Below are positions 7,071 to 15,118 of a DNA stretch of 36,898 nucleotides, piece by piece. The translations under genes were made by a program, and so were the position numbers. Source of the stretch: DAOUGC01 sp034429695 (GTDB lineage Bacteria; Chloroflexota; Anaerolineae; Anaerolineales; Anaerolineaceae); NCBI GenBank assembly GCA_034429695.1, contig DAOUGC010000006.1, positions 1 through 36,898 of the forward strand, given 5' to 3'. Every line of letters begins with the position of its first letter. Within the stretch, counting starts at the first letter, position 1. A model generated the notes under the pieces. The model searched no databases and was not told the origin of the DNA. It was given only the letters and a program-made list of their open reading frames with translations.

Positions 7071-8080
7071 TCAAATCACAGCCGTTAAAACCAGGGGATT
7101 GTATTGGCATTGCCAGCCCTTCCTATGGCGCAGCGGGTCAGTTTCCGCACCGTCTGCAACAGGGCATTGACATGGCAGAGCGCTTGGGCTTCAATGTGCG
7201 CATTGCCCGCCATGCATTGGGCGTGCAGGGTCATGTATCCGGAACTCCGCAACAACGCGCTGATGACCTGCACGAGCTGTTTGCTGACCCTGATGTTCGC
7301 GCCATTGTGGCTGCCATCGGAGGGGATCATTCCTGCCAGTTGCTGCCGCTGCTGGAATTTGACCTGATCCGGCGCAACCCCAAGATCTTCATGGGCTATT
7401 CCGATATCACCGTGCTCAACGTTGCCATTGCAACGGCAACCGGCCTGGTTACCTTTAACGGCCCAGCCTTCATTACTGATTTTGCCGAGTACCCATCCAT
7501 GCTGCCGTACACACAGCACTGGATGACCAAAATTTTGTGCGATCCTGCGCCTGCCGGGGTGATTGAACCCGCCGGAGAATGGACCGAGGAGTTCATGGAC
7601 TGGAGCCGGCAGCTCGACCGCACCCGTCCGCGGCAAATGTTGCCTTCGGCTGGTTGGACCTGGCTGAAACCGGGTGCGGCTGAAGGACGACTGGTGGGTG
7701 GGTGTATTGAATCGTTACAGCATTTGCGCGGCACACGCTGGTTCCCTGATTTTCAAGGCGCAATCTTCTTCTTTGAAACCTCTGAGGAGAAACCCACCCC
7801 TGAAACCCTGGATGGTCTGTTGATGGACTATGAGAACATGGGCGTTTTTGACCGCATCAATGGTTTGCTGGTGGGACGCCCGATGAGCTATACTCATGAG
7901 GAGAAAGAACAACTGCGCCAGGTGATCCTGGAACGCACCCGCAGGTGGAATTTTCCAATCATCACCGACATGGATTTTGGTCACACAGTGCCGCAATTCC
8001 CGCTGCCCATCGGATGCATGGCACGCATTGACAGCGCAAAACGGCAGTTTTCAATCATTGAGGGTGCTGTACAGGCATAA
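7067..8080 (+). CDS. Peptidase S66 family (LD-carboxypeptidase / MccF-like)
   Basis: The 337-residue product matches the S66 serine peptidases, which either trim the terminal D-Ala of muropeptide tetrapeptides in wall recycling (LdcA) or cleave microcin C-type compounds for self-protection (MccF). The nucleophile is Ser112 in GYSD. By family spacing the other triad members are Glu237 (in a FFFE strand) and His306 (FGHTVPQFPLPIG). No signal peptide is present, so it works in the cytoplasm. It starts at ATG 7067, overlapping the upstream kinase stop by four bases. The conserved Gly-Gly loop (residues 85-86) precedes the nucleophile by the usual distance. MccF-like detoxification versus wall recycling cannot be separated by eye. 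Confidence 0.88.
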   Translation: MIKSQPLKPGDCIGIASPSYGAAGQFPHRLQQGIDMAERLGFNVRIARHALGVQGHVSGTPQQRADDLHELFADPDVRAIVAAIGGDHSCQLLPLLEFDLIRRNPKIFMGYSDITVLNVAIATATGLVTFNGPAFITDFAEYPSMLPYTQHWMTKILCDPAPAGVIEPAGEWTEEFMDWSRQLDRTRPRQMLPSAGWTWLKPGAAEGRLVGGCIESLQHLRGTRWFPDFQGAIFFFETSEEKPTPETLDGLLMDYENMGVFDRINGLLVGRPMSYTHEEKEQLRQVILERTRRWNFPIITDMDFGHTVPQFPLPIGCMARIDSAKRQFSIIEGAVQA

Positions 8081-8122
8081 GGCATCATCAGGAAATCAGG
8101 TTGTTGGGAACGGGAGGGAAAC

Positions 8123-8623
8123 ATGAATATCACCAACAAAGGCAGTGTCATACTTGCAGGCGGGTTGATCGGCATTGGCGTTTTGTTCCTGGCGATCAAT
8201 CTTTTGCCCGGCGTGCAGGCCACCTGGCCGATTTTGTTCTTCATCATTGCGGCCATGTTCTTTTTGCCGCCCTTCATCTGGACGGATGCGCGCAGGGGAC
8301 TCTCAGGGTTGATGATCCCCGGCGCAATCTTCACCGTGCTCGGACTGATCTTTACCTACAATACGCAGACGGGAGATTGGGTATCCTGGGCGTATGCCTG
8401 GACGCTGATCCCGGGTGGGGTTGGGCTGGGACTGGCGCTGGCAGCGCAGTACGGCGGTTGGGGTAAAGGGACCACGTGGGTGGGCGTCTGGCTGGGGCTG
8501 GGCAGTGTGGCGGTGTTCAGCATTTTTGCCGCGCTGTTTGGCGGGCCTGTGCTGCGCGCGGTTGGTCCGGCATTGTTGATTGTGCTGGGGCTGGTGTTCC
8601 TGCTGCGTTCAAGAAAATCATAG
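8123..8623 (+). CDS. Small polytopic membrane protein, about five helices
   Basis: The 166-residue protein is almost wholly hydrophobic. I count about five membrane segments, near residues 8-28, 36-54, 62-80, 92-108 and 118-160 (the last may be two). It ends in a short basic tail (RSRKS). The layout resembles small LiaI/LiaF-type or DUF5668-like membrane proteins, but no signature allows a firm name. ATG 8123 follows GGGAGGG. The gap from the S66 gene is 42 bases and the gap to the DUF952 gene 11 bases, so co-transcription is likely. Function unknown. Confidence 0.75.
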   Translation: MNITNKGSVILAGGLIGIGVLFLAINLLPGVQATWPILFFIIAAMFFLPPFIWTDARRGLSGLMIPGAIFTVLGLIFTYNTQTGDWVSWAYAWTLIPGGVGLGLALAAQYGGWGKGTTWVGVWLGLGSVAVFSIFAALFGGPVLRAVGPALLIVLGLVFLLRSRKS

Positions 8624-8634
8624 GACGGCAATCC

Positions 8635-8994
8635 ATGGAAACCATCTATCATCTCACGCCGCGGGCCAACTGGCAGCGTGCGTTGGAAGAGGGTCGCTAC
8701 ACCGCTGAAAGCCTGGAGAGCGAGGGATTTATTCATTGCTCAACCGATCTGCAGGTGGTGCGGTCGGCCAACCGCTACTATCATGGTGTTGAGGATCTGT
8801 TGATATTGTGCATCCAGCCAGACAGGGTGGCGGCTGAGATTCGCCATGAGAATACCAGCGGCGGGCAGGAGAATTTTCCGCACATTTACGGGCCGCTCAA
8901 CCTGGATGCAGTGGTGAACGTGGTGGCGTTTGAACCGGACAACCACGGCAACTTTGACCATCACACTGGCGCAGATGGGCGGGTGCAACTGTAA
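8635..8994 (+). CDS. DUF952-family protein
   Basis: The 119-residue product fits DUF952, a small cytoplasmic family with an ADP-ribosyltransferase-like or glutathione S-transferase-associated fold whose function is unsettled. Typical blocks are present: the opening IYHLTPR, GFIHCST near residues 32-38, the LLILCI strand, and FPHIYGPLNLDAVV. ATG 8635 is chosen because it starts at the conserved N terminus, 11 bases after the previous stop, with AGGACGG upstream. A longer reading would overlap the membrane gene. A 7-bp inverted repeat at 9073-9079/9092-9098 lies downstream without a T run. Confidence 0.82.
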   Translation: METIYHLTPRANWQRALEEGRYTAESLESEGFIHCSTDLQVVRSANRYYHGVEDLLILCIQPDRVAAEIRHENTSGGQENFPHIYGPLNLDAVVNVVAFEPDNHGNFDHHTGADGRVQL

Positions 8995-9121
8995 ATATCC
9001 GCCAGTCATTCCTGATGCGCTGGCAGCAAGGATTCCACAGAAAATTCACAATACTTGGGTGGCGGGGAGAGTTGCAGCATCGGTTGTGAAGTGCTGCAGG
9101 TGCAAAGAAAAACCATCCAAA

Positions 9122-9135
9122 TCTCATAAATGAGA
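9122..9135. promoter_or_regulatory. Short perfect palindrome upstream of the dodecin gene
   Basis: TCTCAT-AA-ATGAGA lies in the 254-base gap between the DUF952 and dodecin genes. A possible -10 (TACAAT, 9178-9183) follows but I see no convincing -35. The rest of the gap shows nothing else beyond a 7-bp repeat at 9073-9098. Confidence 0.3.
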
Positions 9136-9248
9136 AATAATTGTAAGAAAGAGTGTAACGTTTATCCAGTTTTGCGCTACAATCATCTTATCATCAGAAC
9201 ACCGTCCGGTTGGGGGGACCAACCAAAGCAGGGAAAATGAGGGAGAGA

Positions 9249-9455
9249 ATGAACCACGTATACAAGAAGATTGAGCTCACCGGAAGCTCGACGATCGGCG
9301 TTGATGACGCCATTCAGAGTGCGATCAAAAAAGCAGGGGAAACCATTCGCGAAATGCGCTGGTTTGAGGTCACCGAGATCCGTGGCATGGTCGAAGGCGC
9401 AAAGGTGGGGTACTGGCAGGTGACGATCAAGATCGGTTTCACCGTCGACGATTAA
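9249..9455 (+). CDS. Dodecin (flavin-storing dodecamer)
   Basis: The 68-residue product is a dodecin, which assembles into hollow 12-mers that bind flavin pairs and buffer free flavin. The family core is clear: KKIELTGSS, the helix SAIKKAGETIRE, the flavin-stacking Trp38 in RWFEV, and Gln57 in the YWQV strand corresponding to the flavin-contacting Gln. ATG 9249 starts at the family N terminus and has GAGGGAGA upstream; an earlier in-frame ATG at 9210 would add an unrelated 13-residue tail. It is a single-gene unit ended by the terminator at 9477-9510. Confidence 0.93.
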   Translation: MNHVYKKIELTGSSTIGVDDAIQSAIKKAGETIREMRWFEVTEIRGMVEGAKVGYWQVTIKIGFTVDD

Positions 9456-9476
9456 TCAAAGCCATTTTTGAAAGGA

Positions 9477-9510
9477 AAATGACACGACCCAGCGGCGTGT
9501 CATTTATTTT
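9477..9510 (+). terminator. Intrinsic terminator of the dodecin gene
   Basis: A perfect 10-bp stem (9477-9486 with 9496-9505) surrounds a 9-base loop, followed by ATTTT. It ends only 3 bases before the LysE start codon. Confidence 0.85.
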
Positions 9511-9513
9511 AAT

Positions 9514-10134
9514 ATGGACGGATTTTCCATTTTTCTCAGTGGACTGGCGCTTGGCTTTTCCATTGCCGCGCCGGTGGGCCCCATTGGCGTGTTGTGCATC
9601 CGGCGCACCCTGGCTGAGGGCAGGCTGGCGGGGGTGGTTTCAGGCCTGGGGGCAGCCACAGCCGATGCCTTTTACGGAACCCTGGCTGCGTTTGGCCTGA
9701 GCCTGATCACGGATGTGCTGGTCAAACAGCAGATCTGGCTGCGCGTCATTGGTGGGGTTTTTCTGGTTTATCTGGGGGTGCATACGCTGCTCACCCGCGC
9801 CTCCATGGAACCGGCAAATGCAAAAGGCGGCGGATTGTGGATGAACTTTCTTTCAACCCTGGGGCTGACCCTCACCAACCCCATGACCATCCTGTCCTTT
9901 GTCGCTATTTTTGCCGGTCTGGGGTTAAGCAGCTCAGGTGGGGCGGGGCGGGCGGCGCTCTTGATCGGCGGCGTTTTCAGTGGTTCCGCTGCGTGGTGGT
10001 TGTTTCTGGCGCTGGGGGTTGGCATTTTTCGCAACCGGTTGCAACCCGTGCATATGACATGGATCAACCGCATTTCGGGGGCGTTTATTGCCGGGTTCGG
10101 CGTCTGGCTGATGATTGGTTTGCTGATTAACTAA
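9514..10134 (+). CDS. LysE/RhtB-family exporter
   Basis: The 206-residue membrane protein fits the LysE family of small amino-acid and metabolite exporters. It has about six membrane segments, the conserved first helix ending APVGPIGVLCIRR, and the mid-protein LTLTNPMTILSFVAIFAGLG block. The substrate is not predictable. The only possible start, ATG 9514, has no SD sequence and sits 9 bases after the stem of the dodecin terminator. This suggests leaderless translation or read-through. The gene ends 2 bases from the convergent diguanylate cyclase gene. A 7-bp inverted repeat (10122-10128/10135-10141) spans both stop codons. Confidence 0.88.
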   Translation: MDGFSIFLSGLALGFSIAAPVGPIGVLCIRRTLAEGRLAGVVSGLGAATADAFYGTLAAFGLSLITDVLVKQQIWLRVIGGVFLVYLGVHTLLTRASMEPANAKGGGLWMNFLSTLGLTLTNPMTILSFVAIFAGLGLSSSGGAGRAALLIGGVFSGSAAWWLFLALGVGIFRNRLQPVHMTWINRISGAFIAGFGVWLMIGLLIN

Positions 10135-10136
10135 AA

Positions 10137-11744
10137 TCAGCCGTCCTCGGGGAGACGCGCAGGCAGCACTGACACGCAGTTGCGTCCACTGGCTTTTGCC
10201 TGGTACATGGCTGCATCTGCGGCTGCCAGCAGGCTTTCGCTGCTGTTGCCGTGTTCCGGGCACAGCGCCACCCCCACTGATGCGGTCACCTGCAATATTT
10301 CGCCCTGATAATCCACACGCATATTGCCAATGGCTTGATGGATGGATACCGCCCGTTGTTTGGCAATGGCCGGGTTGAGATTGAACAGCACGATTACAAA
10401 TTCCTCGCCGCCGTAACGGCAGGCAATGTCATCACTGCGTACGCTGTGCGTCAGAATATTGCCGATGGACTGCAGTACCAGATCGCCTGCTTTGTGCCCG
10501 TGGCGGTCGTTGATCTCTTTGAAATGATCCAGATCCAGCATGATCACCGCCAGTGGCACCATGGTGGCGAGATCTTTCTCCAACCGCATTTCCAGATAGC
10601 GCCGATTGTACAGACCGGTCAGTTCATCACGGATTGCCTGTTCCTGCAGGCGATCCTGCAGGCGTTTGTTCTCTTCCAACTGAACTTTCAGGTCCTTGTT
10701 GATTTGCTGAAGCCGGGTTTCGGCATTTTTTTGCTCGGTGATGTCGCGCAGCAACACCAGATAGCCGAAAGGCGGTTCCTGATCTTCCCCTGGATGAATG
10801 GCGGTCAGGGTCACATTCAATATACGCCCATTAATCGGCAACAGGTTTTGATCCATCCCGGGGACATGTTTTGCTTCGCTGATCATCACCGATAGGGGTT
10901 GATAGACCTGTTGAATGGGTTTGCCAATCGGGTTGTTCAGGTTTAGCATGCGCACGGCGTTTGTGTTTGCATCGAGCAGAACATTGTGGGTGTCCAGCAC
11001 CAGCACGCCTTCCTGCATTACGTCGATCAGCAATTCACGCGCAATGGGCAATAATTTTAGAAATTTTTGCCGGGTGAAAGCCAGACTGAGTGTAATCATC
11101 ATCACCAGAAAACCGGCGATCGTCAGATCCAGCCCGGGCAGAGGATTAATGTTCATCACATACAGAATGGTGATCATCCAGGAAATGAATGAACCGATCA
11201 GGATCACCCGTAGTTGCTTGCGTGTGATCTGCGGGGCGGCGCGCATGTAAACCAGAAGCAACGCCAGCCCCAGAAAATAACACAGGTAACTGAAGATCAC
11301 GCCCACCCAGAACCCGGCGCCATGCAGATAGATCAGGCTGTTGGTTCCTGCCGGTCCGGGCTTGAAACCGGTCCAGATCAATCCATGCCATTCGTTGGTG
11401 GCTGCCAGTAGATTGATGATGACCGGGATCAGGAACAGCAGCACCCGACGAAACCCGTTTGGCGCTATCTTGCGGGTGGTGTTAAAAACAAACAGCAGGA
11501 AGAAGGGGGCGGAAAAATGCACCCCCCAGTACTCAAGCTTTGCAAACAGGATCTTGGCTTCCTGTTCAACCGCTGCGGCTTCCAGCGTGGCGCATATCGC
11601 CCAGTAGGTGATGGAAGCCATCATGCCCAGCATGTATGCAGCGCCGGGAGCCTTGCGCCGGTTAATGGTAAAAATCAGCACCAGAAAAGCAAGCGCCGCA
11701 TTGACCAGTTGAATGTAGAAGTAGGGATTGGCTTGAAACGTCAT
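10137..11744 (-). CDS. Membrane diguanylate cyclase (7TM-PAS-GGDEF)
   Basis: The roughly 535-residue protein makes the second messenger c-di-GMP. It begins with about seven membrane helices resembling the histidine-kinase N-terminal 7TM sensor domain (to about residue 220). A PAS domain follows (DVMQEGVLVLDTHNVLLDANTNA begins it, so only its first part is quoted here: DVMQEGVLVLDTHN), then a short coiled coil, then a C-terminal GGDEF domain. The active-site motif is GGEEF, and the inhibitory RxxD site (RSDD) lies five residues before it, so activity and product feedback are both expected. Start is uncertain. ATG 11744 begins just before the first helix. Its promoter (11758-11787) leaves only about 7 bases of leader. 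Upstream in-frame ATGs at 11759 and 11852 overlap that promoter. Confidence 0.88.
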   Translation of the reverse strand: MTFQANPYFYIQLVNAALAFLVLIFTINRRKAPGAAYMLGMMASITYWAICATLEAAAVEQEAKILFAKLEYWGVHFSAPFFLLFVFNTTRKIAPNGFRRVLLFLIPVIINLLAATNEWHGLIWTGFKPGPAGTNSLIYLHGAGFWVGVIFSYLCYFLGLALLLVYMRAAPQITRKQLRVILIGSFISWMITILYVMNINPLPGLDLTIAGFLVMMITLSLAFTRQKFLKLLPIARELLIDVMQEGVLVLDTHNVLLDANTNAVRMLNLNNPIGKPIQQVYQPLSVMISEAKHVPGMDQNLLPINGRILNVTLTAIHPGEDQEPPFGYLVLLRDITEQKNAETRLQQINKDLKVQLEENKRLQDRLQEQAIRDELTGLYNRRYLEMRLEKDLATMVPLAVIMLDLDHFKEINDRHGHKAGDLVLQSIGNILTHSVRSDDIACRYGGEEFVIVLFNLNPAIAKQRAVSIHQAIGNMRVDYQGEILQVTASVGVALCPEHGNSSESLLAAADAAMYQAKASGRNCVSVLPARLPEDG

Positions 11745-11757
11745 AGGCTTCTGTATC

Positions 11758-11787
11758 ATTATAGCCATTGCTGCCGTTTTGTTGCAA
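11758..11787 (-). promoter_or_regulatory. Promoter of the diguanylate cyclase gene
   Basis: Minus strand: TTGCAA (11787-11782), an 18-base spacer, TATAAT (11763-11758). Predicted start near 11751, about 7 bases before ATG 11744. Confidence 0.6.
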
Positions 11788-11830
11788 TCAAGTTGCGCAG
11801 CAAGAAAACAGGTGATGATCGCGGCTGGAG

Positions 11831-11836
11831 TATAAT
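11831..11836 (+). promoter_or_regulatory. -10 box for the GlpA-like operon
   Basis: TATAAT 43 bases before the TTG start codon. No clear -35 lies at 17 bases. The gene divergent to it has its own promoter 70 bases away. Confidence 0.45.
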
Positions 11837-11878
11837 AGAGGGAACAACCCATCCGATAGAAAACAACCGGAGGACAGC

Positions 11879-13366
11879 TTGGTTAAACGCTATGACGTGA
11901 TCATCATTGGCGGTGGAGTGGTGGGTGCAATGACTGCCCGTTTCCTCTCCCGCTACCAACTGGATATCCTGTTAATTGAGAAAGAGGCTGATATTGGCAT
12001 AGGAGCAAGCAGCGCCAATTCAGCCATTGTGCATGCCGGTTACGACCCCACCCCGGGGACTTTAAAGGCAAAGATGAATGTGGCCGCCAACCCCATGTGG
12101 GATACACTGGCGGGCGAGCTTAACTTTGGTTTTGAACGCCGCGGTGATTACGTGGTTGCGGTTGGTCCGCACGAACACGCCCGTCTGGAACGGCTGCTGG
12201 AACAGGGTCGCCAAAACGGCGTGCCGGGCATGCACCTGATCAGTGCGGATGAGATGCGGCGGCGCGAGCCCAACATCACCCCCAACACCAGCGGCGCCAT
12301 CTGGGCGCCCACCGGCGGCATTTGCGATGTGTTTGGCGTGACCGTGGCGGCGGCTGAGAATGCTGTCCAAAATGGTGTTGAGGTGTTGCTGGATACTGCC
12401 TTTGAATACTTCCTGATGGACGGGCGCACCATCACCGGTGTGCATACCAACCGAGGTGACTTTGCCTGCCGCTGGGTGGTCAATGCCGCCGGGTTGTATT
12501 CAGACGAAGTGATGCACAAAGCCGGTGTCCGGCCTGATTTCGCCATCACCCCGCGCAGGGGCGAGTACTGTATTCTGGATCGCGCTGAAATTGTGGTCAA
12601 CAATGTGCTCTTCCCCGTGCCTTCAGACGTTTCCAAGGGTATTCTGGTGACAGCCACACTGCACGGCAACACCATCGTTGGCCCCAATGCCATGAATGTG
12701 CATGACAAAGAGGACCGCTCCGTGAGCGGGGATGGTTTGACCGAGATCTGGGACGGAGCGCACAAACTGGTTCCCGGGCTTAACCCGCGTTCAACCATTG
12801 CCGTGTTTGCCGGGTTGCGCGCCAATGGCAACGCCAGTACCCCCGGTGTGGATTACCACAATGACTTCATCATTGAAGTGGCCGACGGTGTGCGCGGGCT
12901 GATCAACCTGGGCGGGATCGAATCGCCGGGGCTGACCGCCGCACCTGCGATTGCTCTGCGCGTGGTGGAACTGCTCAAGGACGAGGGAGAAAAGCTGCAG
13001 GAGAAACCCGGGTGGCAACCCATCCGTCCCCCGCGTCCGCGTTTCCGGCATCTGGATCACGCCGAACAGGCCCGCCTGGTGGAGGAGGACCCGCGTTACG
13101 GGCGCGTCATCTGCCGCTGCGAGATGGTGACCGAGGGCGAGATCGTGGCTGAGATCCACGCGCCCATCCCTGCCCTGACCTACGACGCCATCAAGCGCCG
13201 CACCTGGCTGGGTACGGGGCGCTGCCTGGGCTCGTTTGACATGCCGCGCGTGGTGCAAATTCTGGCGGACGAGCTGGGGGTGTCGCCTTTTGAGATCACC
13301 AAACGGGGAGCCGGTTCTGAGTTCCTTACCCGCAGCACCAAGGAGGCCGCCAATGAAGCCGCGTAA
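11879..13366 (+). CDS. GlpA-like FAD-dependent dehydrogenase with BFD-like [2Fe-2S] domain
   Basis: The 495-residue product has a DAO-type FAD fold (GGGVVGAMTARFL near residues 10-22, then the EKE loop) and a C-terminal BFD-like iron-sulfur domain. It resembles GlpA-type glycerol-3-phosphate dehydrogenases found with two partners as here. Start is TTG at 11879, set by GGAGG at 11869-11873; no ATG fits. In the C-terminal domain Cys412, Cys414 and Cys449 align with cluster ligands. The usual fourth Cys is Asp454 (GRCLGSFD instead of the common GRCQGGFC), so the cluster may have Asp ligation or be lost. The gene overlaps the next by 14 bases. Substrate is probably glycerol-3-phosphate, but related 2-hydroxy acids are possible. 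Confidence 0.83.
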   Translation: MVKRYDVIIIGGGVVGAMTARFLSRYQLDILLIEKEADIGIGASSANSAIVHAGYDPTPGTLKAKMNVAANPMWDTLAGELNFGFERRGDYVVAVGPHEHARLERLLEQGRQNGVPGMHLISADEMRRREPNITPNTSGAIWAPTGGICDVFGVTVAAAENAVQNGVEVLLDTAFEYFLMDGRTITGVHTNRGDFACRWVVNAAGLYSDEVMHKAGVRPDFAITPRRGEYCILDRAEIVVNNVLFPVPSDVSKGILVTATLHGNTIVGPNAMNVHDKEDRSVSGDGLTEIWDGAHKLVPGLNPRSTIAVFAGLRANGNASTPGVDYHNDFIIEVADGVRGLINLGGIESPGLTAAPAIALRVVELLKDEGEKLQEKPGWQPIRPPRPRFRHLDHAEQARLVEEDPRYGRVICRCEMVTEGEIVAEIHAPIPALTYDAIKRRTWLGTGRCLGSFDMPRVVQILADELGVSPFEITKRGAGSEFLTRSTKEAANEAA

Positions 13367-14633
13367 GGAAAAATACGACGTCGTGATCATCGGCAGCGGC
13401 CCCGGTGGGCTGGCTGCCGCGATTGCAGCCCGTCAGAACGGCGCGGATGATGTATTGATCATCGAGCGCGACGTTGAACTGGGTGGCATCCTGCTGCAAT
13501 GCATCCACAATGGTTTCGGGCTGGAGACCTTCAAGGAGGACCTGCCGGGACCCAGTTACGCCCAGCGTTTCATTAACGACGCGCTCGGCGTTGGCGTGGA
13601 GACCATTCTGGATACCATGGTGCTGGATATCACCCCCCAGCGGCGCATTTATGCCAGTGGGAAGACATCGGGTTTCTTTGAAATTCAGGCGCGTTCGATT
13701 GTGCTTGCCATGGGCTGCCGCGAACGCACCCGCGCCCAGGTGCGCCTGCCCGGTTTGCGCCCGGCTGGGGTGTACACCGCCGGTACCGCGCAGCGCTGGG
13801 TAAACGTTGAAGGCTACATGCCCGGCAAGAATTTCGTCATCCTCGGTTCCGGCGATATTGGCATGATCATGGCGCGCCGCCTGACGCTGGAAGGTGCGCA
13901 TGTGGAACGCGTGCTTGAAGTGATGCCCTACCTCACCGGCCTGACGCGCAATTATGTACAGTGCCTGATGGATTTTGACATTCCCCTGCAGTTGCAGCAT
14001 ACCGTCAAGCACATCCACGGCGTCAACCGTGTTGAAGCCATCGAAGCCGTACAGGTGGACGAGAAGTGGAACCCCATCCCCGGAACTGAGGAAGTCATTC
14101 CGTGTGATACCCTGCTGCTCTCGGTGGGTCTGATCCCTGAGAATGAACTCTCGCGCCAGGCGGGGGTGCGCATTGACCCGTTAACGGGCGGTCCCTACGT
14201 GGATGACACCTTCCAGACCAACGTGCCCGGCATCTTTGCGGCAGGTAATGTTGTGCACGTCTATGACCTGGTGGACTGGGTGACCGAGGCCGGTTTCGCC
14301 GCCGGAAAGGGCGCCGCCCGTTTTGCATCGCAGGTACGCAAGAGCGAGGAGCGCCACATTCCGCTGCTGGCTGGCGAGGGTGTGCGTTATGTGGTTCCGC
14401 ACGAGCTGTACAAGGACAGCCTGACCGAAGGCGATGTGCGCCTGCAGTTGCGCGTAAAACAGCCCATCGAAGCGCCGGTGTGGGTGGAAGTGCGCTGCGG
14501 CAACAAACTGGTGACGCGCAAAGCCGAACCGTACGCCCGCCCGGGGGAGATGGTGACCGTGACGCTCAAGCCCACCCATTACAGCGACGTGGAAACGGCA
14601 GAGAACCTGACCGTTGCCGTGGTGAAGAGATAG
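13353..14633 (+). CDS. FAD/NAD(P)-binding oxidoreductase, second subunit of the GlpA-like unit
   Basis: The 426-residue product is a two-dinucleotide-binding oxidoreductase. It has an N-terminal FAD loop GSGPGG (residues 15-20), a second nucleotide loop GSGDIG in the middle, and a C-terminal FAD contact (GIFAAGNVVHVYDLVDW). The segment AMGCRERTRAQ holds a conserved Cys. ATG 13353 has a perfect AAGGAGG at 13340-13346, inside the end of the upstream gene. The 14-base overlap shows tight coupling. In the same three-gene set in other anaerobes (for example Thermotoga TM1432-1434, from memory) this subunit is presumed to pass electrons from the dehydrogenase to NAD(P) or a quinone. That role has little biochemical support. 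Confidence 0.88.
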   Translation: MKPRKEKYDVVIIGSGPGGLAAAIAARQNGADDVLIIERDVELGGILLQCIHNGFGLETFKEDLPGPSYAQRFINDALGVGVETILDTMVLDITPQRRIYASGKTSGFFEIQARSIVLAMGCRERTRAQVRLPGLRPAGVYTAGTAQRWVNVEGYMPGKNFVILGSGDIGMIMARRLTLEGAHVERVLEVMPYLTGLTRNYVQCLMDFDIPLQLQHTVKHIHGVNRVEAIEAVQVDEKWNPIPGTEEVIPCDTLLLSVGLIPENELSRQAGVRIDPLTGGPYVDDTFQTNVPGIFAAGNVVHVYDLVDWVTEAGFAAGKGAARFASQVRKSEERHIPLLAGEGVRYVVPHELYKDSLTEGDVRLQLRVKQPIEAPVWVEVRCGNKLVTRKAEPYARPGEMVTVTLKPTHYSDVETAENLTVAVVKR

Positions 14634-14643
14634 GAGGCGCTGC

Positions 14644-15003
14644 ATGACCGAGATGACCAAAGTGATCTGCATCACCTGCCCCAAGGGCTGCACCCTGGAA
14701 GTGACCCGCGATGGGGACACCATCGTCAAGGTGCAGGCGGGCTGCAAGCGCGGCGAACAGTACGCCCAGCGCGAACTGACCGACCCGCGCCGCATGATCG
14801 CCACCACGGTGCGCATCACCGGCGCAACACATCCACTGCTGCCGGTGTACACCGGCGCGCCCTTCCCCAAGCCGCGCATCCCCGAACTGGTGAACGAACT
14901 GCGCCAGCTTGAGGTTCAGGCTCCGGTGCGCATGGGGCAGGTGGTGCTTGAGGATGCGCTCGGGACGGGCATTGATATCATTGCCAGCCGCGATATGGAA
15001 TAA
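14644..15003 (+). CDS. DUF1667 protein, third gene of the GlpA-like operon
   Basis: The 119-residue product is a DUF1667 protein. Four Cys (Cys9, Cys12, Cys16 and Cys34) sit in the pattern CxxCPxGC...GCKRGEQYA, well suited to bind an iron-sulfur cluster or zinc. The family nearly always follows the two oxidoreductases seen here. An electron-carrier role is inferred from that link and the Cys pattern. ATG 14644 has AGGAGG overlapping the previous stop (14632-14637), again implying coupling. The operon ends at the terminator 15023-15056. Confidence 0.88.
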   Translation: MTEMTKVICITCPKGCTLEVTRDGDTIVKVQAGCKRGEQYAQRELTDPRRMIATTVRITGATHPLLPVYTGAPFPKPRIPELVNELRQLEVQAPVRMGQVVLEDALGTGIDIIASRDME

Positions 15004-15022
15004 AGTCGCCATTTGTTTGTTT

Positions 15023-15056
15023 CACTCCGGATCTTTTCAGGGTCCGGAGTGTTTTT
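15023..15056 (+). terminator. Intrinsic terminator of the GlpA-like operon
   Basis: A perfect 9-bp stem (15023-15031 with 15043-15051) with an 11-base loop is followed by TTTTTAT. Confidence 0.85.
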
Positions 15057-15118
15057 ATCAATAACCAATTCTCAAGGATCATGTACAATCTATTCATCCC
15101 CCTGCCTGGAGATTAACA

